Below are positions 19,367-27,691 of a DNA stretch of 64,000 nt, in pieces. A program made the position numbers and the translations under genes. The number at the start of each line of letters is the position of its first letter. The first letter of the stretch is position 1. This stretch comes from CABYIR01 sp038103905 (GTDB lineage: Bacteria > Pseudomonadota > Alphaproteobacteria > Pelagibacterales > AG-422-B15), in the NCBI GenBank assembly GCA_038103905.1, contig JAYNZW010000006.1:1-64000 (forward strand), read 5' to 3'. The notes below the pieces were generated by a model, which made no database searches, was not told where the DNA came from, and worked only from the letters and a program-made list of their open reading frames with translations.

Positions 19367-20041
19367 ATGGATTTAAATAATAAAACATTATTCATCTTTG
19401 ATTTAGATGGCACTTTAGTAGATACAGCGCCAGATTTTAAAAACTCATTAAACTACATGTTAACTGAAATGGGTGAAGAAACTGTTGAATTAAATGATAT
19501 ACGTAAATGGGTTGGCTATGGGGCTAGAGAATTAATTAGAAGAACAGTTGAAGCAAAAAAAATAAAACACAATGACAAGAAAATTAATGAAATGCTTAGA
19601 ATTTTTCTACTTCACTATACCCATAATATTGATGATGATAGTGCTCTTTATCATAATGTAGAAGATTTTCTAAAACTCTTAAAACAAAATAATATTAAAA
19701 CTAGTGTTTGTACAAATAAAATGGAGTCACTTAGCGTTATGCTTTTAGAGAAGCTAGGAGTGTTAAATCTTTTTGATTATTTAGTTGGAGGAGACACATT
19801 CAAAAAAAATAAACCAGATCCTTATCCTCTCTTACAAATTTGCAAAAAATTGGAAATAGATACAAATAACTCAATTATGATCGGGGACAGTATTACAGAT
19901 CTTAGGGCTGGCCATGCTGCAAACATGCCTGTTGTTCTCGTGGATTACGGATATACAGATGATACAAGTATTTATGATAAAGCTGATTTAGTAATCGATG
20001 ACTTTAATCAAATGAAAAAATTAGTTAAAGGCTCAAATTAG
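19367..20041 (+). CDS. gph: Phosphoglycolate phosphatase (HAD superfamily)
   Basis: HAD hydrolase that probably removes phosphate from 2-phosphoglycolate. Motif I is FIFDLDGTLVDTAPDF near residues 9-24, with the nucleophile and acid aspartates. Motif II is SVCTNK, motif III is the Lys in KKNKPDPYP, and motif IV is IGDSITDLRAGHAAN. A helical cap with WVGYGARELI fits the Gph subgroup. The length is 224 aa. It is transcribed away from glmU and its stop overlaps the convergent SDR gene. Other HAD substrates cannot be excluded. Confidence 0.88.
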   Translation: MDLNNKTLFIFDLDGTLVDTAPDFKNSLNYMLTEMGEETVELNDIRKWVGYGARELIRRTVEAKKIKHNDKKINEMLRIFLLHYTHNIDDDSALYHNVEDFLKLLKQNNIKTSVCTNKMESLSVMLLEKLGVLNLFDYLVGGDTFKKNKPDPYPLLQICKKLEIDTNNSIMIGDSITDLRAGHAANMPVVLVDYGYTDDTSIYDKADLVIDDFNQMKKLVKGSN

Positions 20042-20940
20042 ACTTTTACCTTTGCGAACATATGGGCTGTATGTTCACCACCATTAAACAGTGCTTTAGC
20101 ATCAGACATATCTGAAATTTTGGACCAATTCTCAGCAATGCTATCTGGATTGATATCATCACCAGCAAATCCAACACCAGCAGCTTGAGAAATTTCGACT
20201 TTTGCAAAAACACCAGCACCTGCTGACAGCATAATACCTGTAGGTGCATCTTCCGAAGCCATGAATAAAACAGCGGGTGAAACACTCTCTGGTTTTAATT
20301 TTTTGAAAACATCTTCAGGCATTCCAAGATTTTCAGTCATTCTAGTAGCTGCAACAGGAATAAGAGAGTTCACCTTAATGTTATTCTTCTGACCTTCGAT
20401 GCGAAGAGTATTCATAAATCCAACAACACCCATTTTTGCTGCGCCATAATTTGATTGACCAAAATTACCGAATACTCCAGATGAAGATGAAGTCATGATG
20501 ATTCTTCCGTACTGCTGTTCGACCATAATAGGCCAAACTGCCTTTGTACAATAAACCGAACCCATCAAATGAACGTCAACAACAAATTCAAAGTCATCAA
20601 GAGTGACTTTTGCAAAAGATTTATCTCTTAAAACTCCAGCATTATTAACGAGAATATCAATTCTACCAAATGCGGCCATTGCGTCTTCAACAAGTTTTGA
20701 AACGCCTGCTTTATCTGTAACACTTGAGCCATTAGCAATTGCTTCACCGCCCATGTCTTTTATTTCTTGAACTACTTTTTCTGCGGCTTCACTTGATCCA
20801 CCAGAACCATCAACGGCCCCACCTAAATCATTAACAACGACTTTTGCGCCTCTTTCAGCAAATTGTAGGGCATGACAACGGCCTAAACCACCTCCTGATC
20901 CAGTAACAATTACAACTTTATCTTTGAAATTTATGGTCAT
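20038..20940 (-). CDS. SDR-family (3R)-hydroxyacyl-CoA dehydrogenase-like enzyme (MFE-2/HSD17B4 type)
   Basis: Short-chain dehydrogenase of 300 aa. The NAD-binding loop TGSGGGLGRCHA is at residues 14-25, followed by VVNDLGGAVDGSG, a signature of the dehydrogenase part of peroxisomal multifunctional enzyme 2. NNAG and the catalytic Ser, YGAAK tetrad are present. By family it should oxidise a 3-hydroxyacyl-CoA or a similar beta-oxidation intermediate. It is the last gene of an operon with two acyl-CoA dehydrogenases, which supports that role. GGGGAGAG precedes the ATG. The substrate is unknown. Confidence 0.85.
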   Translation of the reverse strand: MTINFKDKVVIVTGSGGGLGRCHALQFAERGAKVVVNDLGGAVDGSGGSSEAAEKVVQEIKDMGGEAIANGSSVTDKAGVSKLVEDAMAAFGRIDILVNNAGVLRDKSFAKVTLDDFEFVVDVHLMGSVYCTKAVWPIMVEQQYGRIIMTSSSSGVFGNFGQSNYGAAKMGVVGFMNTLRIEGQKNNIKVNSLIPVAATRMTENLGMPEDVFKKLKPESVSPAVLFMASEDAPTGIMLSAGAGVFAKVEISQAAGVGFAGDDINPDSIAENWSKISDMSDAKALFNGGEHTAHMFAKVKV

Positions 20941-20975
20941 TATACTCTCCCCAAATAAAAGAAAAATTTAAAATT

Positions 20976-22154
20976 TTAGTATCCGCCTTTGATGGTAGTG
21001 GTTCCAATAGGCTCTATATTACTTTGCGTTAAACCAACGAACCTTTTCAAATGAAAATCAACATTACCAAATAAAACACCAAGCATTGTAGCACGCTTGA
21101 AGTAGTGACTGATCATATACTCATCAACCATCCCCATACCACCATGCAATTGGATTGCTGTTTCACCAACAAATTTAATTGACTGCCCTATTCTTGCCTT
21201 AGCAGCTGATACAGACTTTTTTCTTTGTACAGTGTCATTTAAATCTGCAGTTACTGCAGCATATAAAATTGATTTAGCTTGTTCATATTCAATCATCATG
21301 TCTACTAACTTATGTTGAATCGCTTGGTTTTTACTTATCGGTTGACCAAACTGTTTTCTTTGCTTGCAATAATCAACTGTTGAATCTTTTAGTATTTGTA
21401 AAACTCCAACAGCTTCTGAGCATGCTGCAATCGTTGCTAAATCAATTACCTCTTCTATAGTTTCATAAGCTTTATCAACTTCACCCAAAATCATATCACT
21501 ACTGATTTTTAAATTTTCAATAACTACTTCTGAGGCTCTATATTCGTCAATAGTTGGATATGTCTGAAGAGTTATTCCATCACTTTTAATATCAGCCATA
21601 AATAAAGTGATACCATCTTCAGATCTTTGATCGCCAGAGGTACGAGCGGCAATAATGATATGAGTTGCCATAGACGCCCCAAATACAACTGATTTAAATC
21701 CATTAACAGTATAGCTATCGCCATCTTTAACAGCTGAGGTTTTTACATCTGATAAATCAAACCTACTTTGAGGTTCAGCATAAGCAAAGACATACCTCGA
21801 TTCACCTTCCATAATTTTTGGAATTATATCATTGGCTTGACTCTCACTAGCTAATTTAGATATTAATTTACCCGATAACAATATTGATGGCATAAACGGT
21901 TCAACGACGAGACCTTTTCCAAATTGCTCCATTACGATCATTGAGTCAACTGCAGTGCCACCTAGACCTCCATGATTTTCAGAAAAAGGAACTGAAAGTA
22001 AACCTAATTCAGCAAATTTCGACCAATTTTCAGGTTTCCAACCTTCTTCAGTCTTGACAATCTTTTCTCTTGTCTCCCAATTATAATCGTCACGAACAAA
22101 TGACGTGACCATATTTTCTAAAAGAGTTTGCTCTTCACTGAGTTCAAAATGCAT
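20976..22154 (-). CDS. Acyl-CoA dehydrogenase family protein (partner-type subunit)
   Basis: A 392-residue acyl-CoA dehydrogenase fold. It has FAYAEPQSRFDLSDV in the middle domain, KQRKQFGQPISKNQAIQHK, and IQLHGGMGMVDEYMI. The C-terminal end, where most relatives have a (E/G)GT-x-E/Q-I-x-R motif, instead reads TMLGVLFGNVDFH, as in the smaller members of two-subunit dehydrogenases. It follows directly behind the 400-aa dehydrogenase gene (13 bp), so a heteromeric enzyme is likely. It probably oxidises an unusual acyl-CoA; the substrate is unknown. Confidence 0.88.
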   Translation of the reverse strand: MHFELSEEQTLLENMVTSFVRDDYNWETREKIVKTEEGWKPENWSKFAELGLLSVPFSENHGGLGGTAVDSMIVMEQFGKGLVVEPFMPSILLSGKLISKLASESQANDIIPKIMEGESRYVFAYAEPQSRFDLSDVKTSAVKDGDSYTVNGFKSVVFGASMATHIIIAARTSGDQRSEDGITLFMADIKSDGITLQTYPTIDEYRASEVVIENLKISSDMILGEVDKAYETIEEVIDLATIAACSEAVGVLQILKDSTVDYCKQRKQFGQPISKNQAIQHKLVDMMIEYEQAKSILYAAVTADLNDTVQRKKSVSAAKARIGQSIKFVGETAIQLHGGMGMVDEYMISHYFKRATMLGVLFGNVDFHLKRFVGLTQSNIEPIGTTTIKGGY

Positions 22155-22167
22155 ATGAAAAGTCTTT

Positions 22168-23370
22168 CTATAGACCTAAGACCATTTTAGCAATGATATT
22201 TCTTTGTATTTCATTTGAGCCACCATAAATAGAAGCTTTTCTGAAATTAAAATATGAACCCGCTAGATTTGTAGAATAATCAGGACCAACAAACTCATTA
22301 CTCAGTGTTGTGCCCATATGAGGGTTTGCATAGTAGCCAACTGCTTCCATTGCAAGTTCAGTTAATCTTTGCTGCATATCGGTACCTTTGATCTTAAGAA
22401 GAGAAGACTCAGGGCCTGGGCCTTTACCAGCAGAGTCCTTTGCAAGAGTTCTAAGCTCTGTATATTCAAGAGATGTGAGTTCAAGCTCAGCTTCAGCCAC
22501 TTTTCTTTGGAAAGACGGGTCTTGAATTAAAGGTTCACCATAAGACATCTCAGCTGCAGCAATTTGTTTTATTCTCTCTAGAGCTTTTTTTGACCGAGAT
22601 ACTTGAGCGATACCTGATCTTTCATGCGCTAATAGAAATTTTGCGTATGTCCAACCCATATTCTCCTGTCCAATTAAATTTTCAGCAGGAACTTTTACGT
22701 TATCAAACCAAACTTCATTAACTTCGTTGACACCATCCATGAGATAAATGGGTCTTACCTCAATGCCTGGTGTTTTCATATCAATAAGTAAGAATGAAAT
22801 GCCTTCTTGTGGCTTAGCAGCATCAGGGTTCGTTCTTACTAAACAAAATATCCAATCAGCATGTTGTGCTAATGTTGTCCAAGTTTTCTGACCGTTTACG
22901 ATGTAGTGGTCACCTTCTTTTACAGCAGTTGTTTTTAGAGAAGCTAAGTCTGAGCCAGATCCAGGCTCTGAGTAACCTTGGCACCAAAAAACTTCACCGC
23001 TTAAAATTCCAGGTAAATGTTTTGCTTTTTGCTCTTCATTTCCAAAAGTGTAAATAACTGGAGCGCACATTTGTGGACCAAATGGAGCAACAATCACACA
23101 CTCAGCACGTGCACATTCTTGTTCAAAAATGTATTTTTGTGTTGGAGTAAACCCAGCTCCACCATATTGTGTAGGCCAACCAGGAACAGACCACCCTTTA
23201 TTTTTTCCTAAAATTTTATGCCAAGTCGTTAAATCTTCACGACTTAATTCTTCGTTATTTCTTTTTTTTTCAGCGATTGAATCTCTTAAAGATTGAGGGT
23301 AATTGTTTGCAATAAAGTCTCTAACCTCTTTTTGAAAAGCAAGGTCTTCAGAAGAAAAAGTAGTGTCCAT
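22168..23370 (-). CDS. Acyl-CoA dehydrogenase family protein (larger subunit)
   Basis: FAD-dependent acyl-CoA dehydrogenase of 400 aa. The FAD/acyl region reads WCQGYSEPGSGSDLASLKT near residue 131 and GQKTWTTLAQHADW. The C-terminal motif is SIYGGSNEIQRNIIAK, with Gly at the position of the classical medium-chain catalytic Glu. That is usual for this subgroup, where the base may lie elsewhere. GGAGA precedes the ATG. It is first in the operon, behind a palindrome at 23442-23464. It probably pairs with the next gene. Confidence 0.9.
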   Translation of the reverse strand: MDTTFSSEDLAFQKEVRDFIANNYPQSLRDSIAEKKRNNEELSREDLTTWHKILGKNKGWSVPGWPTQYGGAGFTPTQKYIFEQECARAECVIVAPFGPQMCAPVIYTFGNEEQKAKHLPGILSGEVFWCQGYSEPGSGSDLASLKTTAVKEGDHYIVNGQKTWTTLAQHADWIFCLVRTNPDAAKPQEGISFLLIDMKTPGIEVRPIYLMDGVNEVNEVWFDNVKVPAENLIGQENMGWTYAKFLLAHERSGIAQVSRSKKALERIKQIAAAEMSYGEPLIQDPSFQRKVAEAELELTSLEYTELRTLAKDSAGKGPGPESSLLKIKGTDMQQRLTELAMEAVGYYANPHMGTTLSNEFVGPDYSTNLAGSYFNFRKASIYGGSNEIQRNIIAKMVLGL

Positions 23371-23441
23371 AGAATCTCCAATAAATTAATTATTTGTGTA
23401 GATAATGTCTAATTTCAGTAATTTCAACACTAAAAGTTATA

Positions 23442-23464
23442 TATTGACACTATTTATGTCAATA
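23442..23464. promoter_or_regulatory. Palindromic operator candidate overlapping the acyl-CoA dehydrogenase promoter
   Basis: A perfect 8-bp inverted repeat, TATTGACA (23442-23449) and TGTCAATA (23457-23464), is separated by 7 bp. It lies 72-94 bp upstream of the acyl-CoA dehydrogenase ATG. Its minus-strand half contains a perfect TTGACA -35 box (23457-23462), with a TATAAC-like box about 15 bp downstream. A repressor bound here would block the promoter. TetR-type regulators of fatty-acid genes use sites of this size, but the actual regulator is unknown. Confidence 0.5.
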
Positions 23465-23491
23465 GATGTTAATAAGTTTTTTATATAAGCT

Positions 23492-24016
23492 TTATACAGT
23501 CTTAATGAACTTATTTTCAAACAAATCAAATAGATAGAAGGCACCAAGTCCGTATACTAGCGTAGAAATCAAAGTATTGTGGAAAAATGGAAGAGCCATT
23601 ATATAGCAGCTAATAAGTCCATTTAAATCTTGAGAATACATGCCGCTTCCAAGCCATACGGCAAAATTAGTAATAATAAAGAAAATGAAAGCACCTGAGA
23701 AAAGGGTCACAAAACCTTTTAAATACGTAAATTTAGAAACTAATAAAAACCCCATTGCAACATTGAGCATAATTACAAAATAAATAATAAACATGCTAGA
23801 ATGAATCCCTAAAAACAAGTCACTCAAAAACATAGCTCCCAAGGGAACCATAAAAGCTAAAAGTTTTTTATCTAACATTGCACCAGAGAAGACTGCCATT
23901 CCTAACAACGGTGTAAAATTTGGAGGATGAGGAATTAGCCTACTAAATGCTAAAATTGCAATCAGAATCAAAATTGATGAAGTTCTTAAATTAATATTAG
24001 TCATCAATCTCGACAA
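23492..24016 (-). CDS. DUF6580 family membrane protein, possible cobalamin-linked transporter component
   Basis: A 174-residue protein with about five membrane helices. SRLIPHPPNFTPLLGMAVFSGA near residues 25-46 and a following LSDLFLGIHSSMF are typical of the DUF6580 group, which resembles substrate-binding components of small-molecule transporters. It lies 50 bp behind the BtuB-like receptor on the same strand and therefore under the same cobalamin riboswitch. I infer a role in moving a corrinoid or a precursor across the inner membrane. No BtuCD genes are in the window. Confidence 0.65.
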   Translation of the reverse strand: MSRLMTNINLRTSSILILIAILAFSRLIPHPPNFTPLLGMAVFSGAMLDKKLLAFMVPLGAMFLSDLFLGIHSSMFIIYFVIMLNVAMGFLLVSKFTYLKGFVTLFSGAFIFFIITNFAVWLGSGMYSQDLNGLISCYIMALPFFHNTLISTLVYGLGAFYLFDLFENKFIKTV

Positions 24017-24066
24017 TACATGTTAGCGCTCTAAAGTGCAATAGTTTAGACTTGTTTGAAACGATA

Positions 24067-25845
24067 CTAAAACTGATAGTCTAAGCCTAAAAAGATCTGC
24101 CTTGGTAATCCTGGATATCCTGATACTTGCTCATAAGACTCATCTGACAAATTGTTAATTTTAAGGCTTAATGATGAACTGCTATTTATATCATATCCCA
24201 TACCTAAATTAATAATTTCATAGGAACCAATTACAACTGAGCTGGTATCATAATGTTTTTCAACCGCATTAAGACTTCCATAAAAATCAATTTTGTTACT
24301 AAATTTATAATTTATTGATGCTGTTAGTGTATTGTTTGGTCTTCTTACAAGTACTTTTTCATCTGTCATTAAATGCGTATGACTTAACTTGATTTCCGTT
24401 TTATCATTTGGATAAATATTCACAAAAGTTTCAATTCCATCTCGTTCAGATTTACCAGAAGCATTATAATACCCTGTCCCAGCCCAAGTAATACTATCTT
24501 CTATCTCACTCATGAAATAAGTTGAACCAATTGAGATATTTTTTGAAATATAATTAATAAAACCAAAATCATAACCAAAGCTTGTTTCAGGATCTAAATT
24601 AGTATTACCATAAGTTCCATCATACATTTCACTCAAAGATGGAGCTCTAAAACCCGTGCCTAAACTTAATTTGATCACTAAACCAGGAGAATTTTGGACT
24701 ATATGATTAGCTGTTATTCTATACGTCTCATGAGCTCCAAATTCATTATTATCGTCAATCCTAATTCCTGCTAACAAGGTTGTATAGGGGCTTGTCTTAA
24801 ATTCATTCTGAGCAAAATAACTTATTTCAGAAACACTATCGTCATCACTTGGTCCATAGGTACCAGTGTATTTTTCAGATTTTGTCTCAAGTCCAAAAAA
24901 TGCAATATTATTAGAGTTTACCTTGTGCTTAGAATTTAACTTAAATCCTCTCACCTCAGAATAGTAACTAGCATCAGCCCATCTTCCATAAGATTTTCTA
25001 TCAAAATCAGAATTATTATATTCTAGCCTTATCTCAGATGAAGGATTTAGATCAAATCTGATTCCGGCTCTAAAAAAAGTATAATCGTTATCAGCATAGA
25101 TTTCTTTTGATTGTGATACAGACTCATCAAATTCAACATGTCCAGCTTCATTTTTAAAATTTAAATCAAATATAAAATTTTCAAAATTTCTACTCAAATT
25201 AAAGCTAATAGAGCTTTGATCAAAGCCATCTAAATCATCGTTGCCTGCCGTTCTTACGTTAATACCATCAGTTTCAAATTCATTTAAATTTAAATTAATC
25301 TTAAAATCATTATAAGAAAAACCTAAACTTGAAGATAAGTTAGACGTACCGTCACTACCTGTGTAACCGCCTACTTTATTAATTTTAATATTTTTTTTAG
25401 TAATAATATTAATTACACCGCCCATAGCATCAGCCCCAGCAATTAAACTTTGTGGACCTAAAACAATTTCAATTTGCTCTATATTATTTAGCATTAAAGT
25501 TGCTAATACTGGTGTTGTGCCAAGTGCAGACGGATCATTTAGATCAATTCCATCTAACATAATTTTAGTCATATCAGAGTCATGGCCTCTAGAAAATAAG
25601 CCCACAGTTCCTCCAAAACCATTTGTTACAGCATTTACTCCGGGGATAGTATTTAAAATTTCGCTTACGGTTGTGTATCCACTTGCCTCAATATCATTTG
25701 CTGTAATTACTGCTACACTGCTACCAATTCTGTTAAGAGGCATTTCGTATCCACTTGGCGTAACAACAATTATAGTTGAATTATTTGCCTCAATTGAATG
25801 AATTGGAATCAAAAATAGAGATATCAATAATAATCGTTTCAACAT
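24067..25845 (-). CDS. btuB: TonB-dependent outer-membrane receptor, BtuB-like
   Basis: Outer-membrane beta-barrel receptor, probably for cobalamin. The 592-residue precursor starts with a signal peptide (about residues 1-20), then a TonB-box-like STIIVVTPSG and a plug domain (SEILNTIPGVNAV, GLFSRGHDSDMTKIMLDG, DAMGGVINIIT). The barrel ends in Phe (LGLDYQF), the usual sorting signal. At about 590 aa it is BtuB-sized. A cobalamin riboswitch upstream gives strong independent evidence for the substrate. AAGGAGA at 25851-25857 is the ribosome-binding site. Adenosylcobalamin should repress it. Confidence 0.88.
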   Translation of the reverse strand: MLKRLLLISLFLIPIHSIEANNSTIIVVTPSGYEMPLNRIGSSVAVITANDIEASGYTTVSEILNTIPGVNAVTNGFGGTVGLFSRGHDSDMTKIMLDGIDLNDPSALGTTPVLATLMLNNIEQIEIVLGPQSLIAGADAMGGVINIITKKNIKINKVGGYTGSDGTSNLSSSLGFSYNDFKINLNLNEFETDGINVRTAGNDDLDGFDQSSISFNLSRNFENFIFDLNFKNEAGHVEFDESVSQSKEIYADNDYTFFRAGIRFDLNPSSEIRLEYNNSDFDRKSYGRWADASYYSEVRGFKLNSKHKVNSNNIAFFGLETKSEKYTGTYGPSDDDSVSEISYFAQNEFKTSPYTTLLAGIRIDDNNEFGAHETYRITANHIVQNSPGLVIKLSLGTGFRAPSLSEMYDGTYGNTNLDPETSFGYDFGFINYISKNISIGSTYFMSEIEDSITWAGTGYYNASGKSERDGIETFVNIYPNDKTEIKLSHTHLMTDEKVLVRRPNNTLTASINYKFSNKIDFYGSLNAVEKHYDTSSVVIGSYEIINLGMGYDINSSSSLSLKINNLSDESYEQVSGYPGLPRQIFLGLDYQF

Positions 25846-25969
25846 AGTTGTCTCCTTAGCTAATGCTATTTATGTGCAACGAATAATGAGTGACTTTCTC
25901 AGGGTTCGTAGCAGTTAACTTTTTTAAGTCACCACTACTTTTATAAGTTCAAATGATTTTCCCGATCAA
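25846..25969 (-). promoter_or_regulatory. btuB leader: riboswitch expression platform
   Basis: The leader between the riboswitch aptamer and btuB contains two overlapping, mutually exclusive pairings. GTGACTT (minus strand, 25926-25932) can pair with AAGTCAC (25890-25896). Alternatively GTAGTGGT can pair with ACTGCTAC around 25908-25938. There is no U-tract after either, so control is more likely at ribosome access than by a terminator. Only visual pairing supports this. Confidence 0.4.
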
Positions 25970-26132
25970 TTGAGGATGACACTTCCATTGGCAGGTCTCC
26001 TGACTTACAAATCTATACTTAAACATGCCTTCCCAAATACTTTCAGTGGCTTGAGTTGTTTAAGCTCCTTGCTTACAGTTGCGGGAACAGTTACGGATTT
26101 AAACCGTATTCCCTATTAATCACTTTTCAGTG
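25970..26132 (-). promoter_or_regulatory. Cobalamin (adenosylcobalamin) riboswitch
   Basis: On the minus strand the conserved elements appear in the right order: AGGGAAT, then ACGGTTTAAATCCGTAAC forming a hairpin, then TTCCCGCAACTGTAAGC, GCCACTG, GGGAAGGC, and the B12 box AGTCAGGAGACCTGCC (25990-26005). This is the class I cobalamin aptamer layout. It lies about 125-290 bp upstream of the BtuB-like gene and should turn it and the DUF6580 gene down when B12 is plentiful. The boundaries are approximate. The remaining 26133-26182 separates it from the divergent mutase and shows nothing further. Confidence 0.93.
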
Positions 26133-26182
26133 AACCAATATTGTTATTGTTATTTAAATTGAATAAAATTACAACAGGAATA

Positions 26183-27691
26183 ATGGAAATCTTTATAAAT
26201 CAGAAACCGTTGTCTTTTAACTTCAATGAAAAATTGACAGAAACAATCATCTCGCCGTTTGGCTTTAGAGAATATGATGCTCGTTGGCTCTATCCTGATG
26301 ATGTAAATAAAAAAGGATTAGAAGTTTTTGGCTATAGTCTTGGTCAATATATTTGCAAGAAAGTCAAAGTTGGTGCTTCTGTTGTAGTTGGACATGATTA
26401 TCGCTCTTATTCAGAAGAAGTGAAATATCATGTTGTAAAAGGCTTACTTTCAGCAGGTTGTAATATCATTGACATTGGGCTGTCTTTATCGCCCATGGTC
26501 TACTTTGCCCAGCATCATTTAAATACTGATGCTCTAGCTATGATTACTGCGAGTCATAATGACAATGGCTGGACAGGAATTAAATGTGGAATTGAAAAAT
26601 CTCTAACATTTGGACCTAACGAAATGAGAGAAATTAAAGAATTAGCATTGTCTAATGATAATTATCAAGCAGAGGAACAGGGAAAGTATGAATTTATAAA
26701 CGATTTAAAAGATCATTATCTGCATTACTTGAGAAAAGATTTTAAATTAAAGAATAAGCTAAAGATTGTTGCCGCGTGTGGCAATGGAACTGCTGGGGCT
26801 TTTGCTCCAGAATTATTAAGAGCAATAGGATGTGATGTCATTGAGCTTCACTGTGATTTGGATCACTCTTTTCCAAATTATAACCCAAACCCTGAAGATC
26901 TCGTTATGTTGAAAGATTTGTCAGACTCTGTTCTTAAGCATAAAGCTGATGCCGGCTTTGGATTTGACGGGGACGGAGATCGACTAGGAGTGGTTGATAA
27001 CTTAGGTGAAGAGATTTTCTCGGATAAGATTGGACTTCTCCTTGCACAAAATATTTCTAATAATCACCAAAACTCTACATTTGTAGTCGATGTAAAATCA
27101 ACTGGACTATATTTTAATGACCCAATTCTCAAAAAAAATAACTGTACTGTTGATATGTGGAAAACAGGACATTCGCATATGAAAAGAAGAGTCAGAGAAT
27201 TGAATTCTATTAGTGGATTTGAAAAAAGTGGTCACTTTTTTATCAATGATCCACTTGGTTTAGGGTTTGATGATGGATTAATGTCCGCAATATTAATGGC
27301 TAAGCTTTTGGATGAAGAGAAAGATTCATCATTATCTGAAATAAAAAATTCGTTACCAATTACATACCAATCTCCCACTATGGCCCCGTATTGCGCCGAT
27401 GATGAAAAGTACCAAGTAGTTGATGAAATGATTGATAAAATAAATTCTATGTTTCTCAATAAAGAAAATGTTATTAACCAAAAAATTAAAAATATTATTA
27501 CTGTGAATGGAGTGAGATTCGAACTTGAAAATGGGTCTTGGGGATTAATAAGAGCTTCATCAAACAAGCCTTCTTTAGTTATCGTTATAGAAAGCCTAAG
27601 GTCTAATGATGAAGTGAAAGAAATTTTTAATTTTATTAATAGTCTTTTGGATGCAACAGGAAGAGTTGGTGAATACGATCAATCTATTTAA
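26183..27691 (+). CDS. Phosphomannomutase/phosphoglucomutase (alpha-D-phosphohexomutase family)
   Basis: Interconverts hexose 6- and 1-phosphates for polysaccharide or nucleotide-sugar synthesis. The phosphoserine loop is ITASHNDNGW near residue 130. The Mg site is FGFDGDGDRLG near residue 260, the sugar-binding loop is FEKSGHFF and the phosphate-binding loop is IRASSNKPS. I chose the ATG at 26183 (502 aa) because AGGA precedes it; the frame is open to a TTG at 26141. It resembles AlgC/ManB types, and substrate preference cannot be read from sequence. It is divergent from the riboswitch. Confidence 0.88.
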   Translation: MEIFINQKPLSFNFNEKLTETIISPFGFREYDARWLYPDDVNKKGLEVFGYSLGQYICKKVKVGASVVVGHDYRSYSEEVKYHVVKGLLSAGCNIIDIGLSLSPMVYFAQHHLNTDALAMITASHNDNGWTGIKCGIEKSLTFGPNEMREIKELALSNDNYQAEEQGKYEFINDLKDHYLHYLRKDFKLKNKLKIVAACGNGTAGAFAPELLRAIGCDVIELHCDLDHSFPNYNPNPEDLVMLKDLSDSVLKHKADAGFGFDGDGDRLGVVDNLGEEIFSDKIGLLLAQNISNNHQNSTFVVDVKSTGLYFNDPILKKNNCTVDMWKTGHSHMKRRVRELNSISGFEKSGHFFINDPLGLGFDDGLMSAILMAKLLDEEKDSSLSEIKNSLPITYQSPTMAPYCADDEKYQVVDEMIDKINSMFLNKENVINQKIKNIITVNGVRFELENGSWGLIRASSNKPSLVIVIESLRSNDEVKEIFNFINSLLDATGRVGEYDQSI

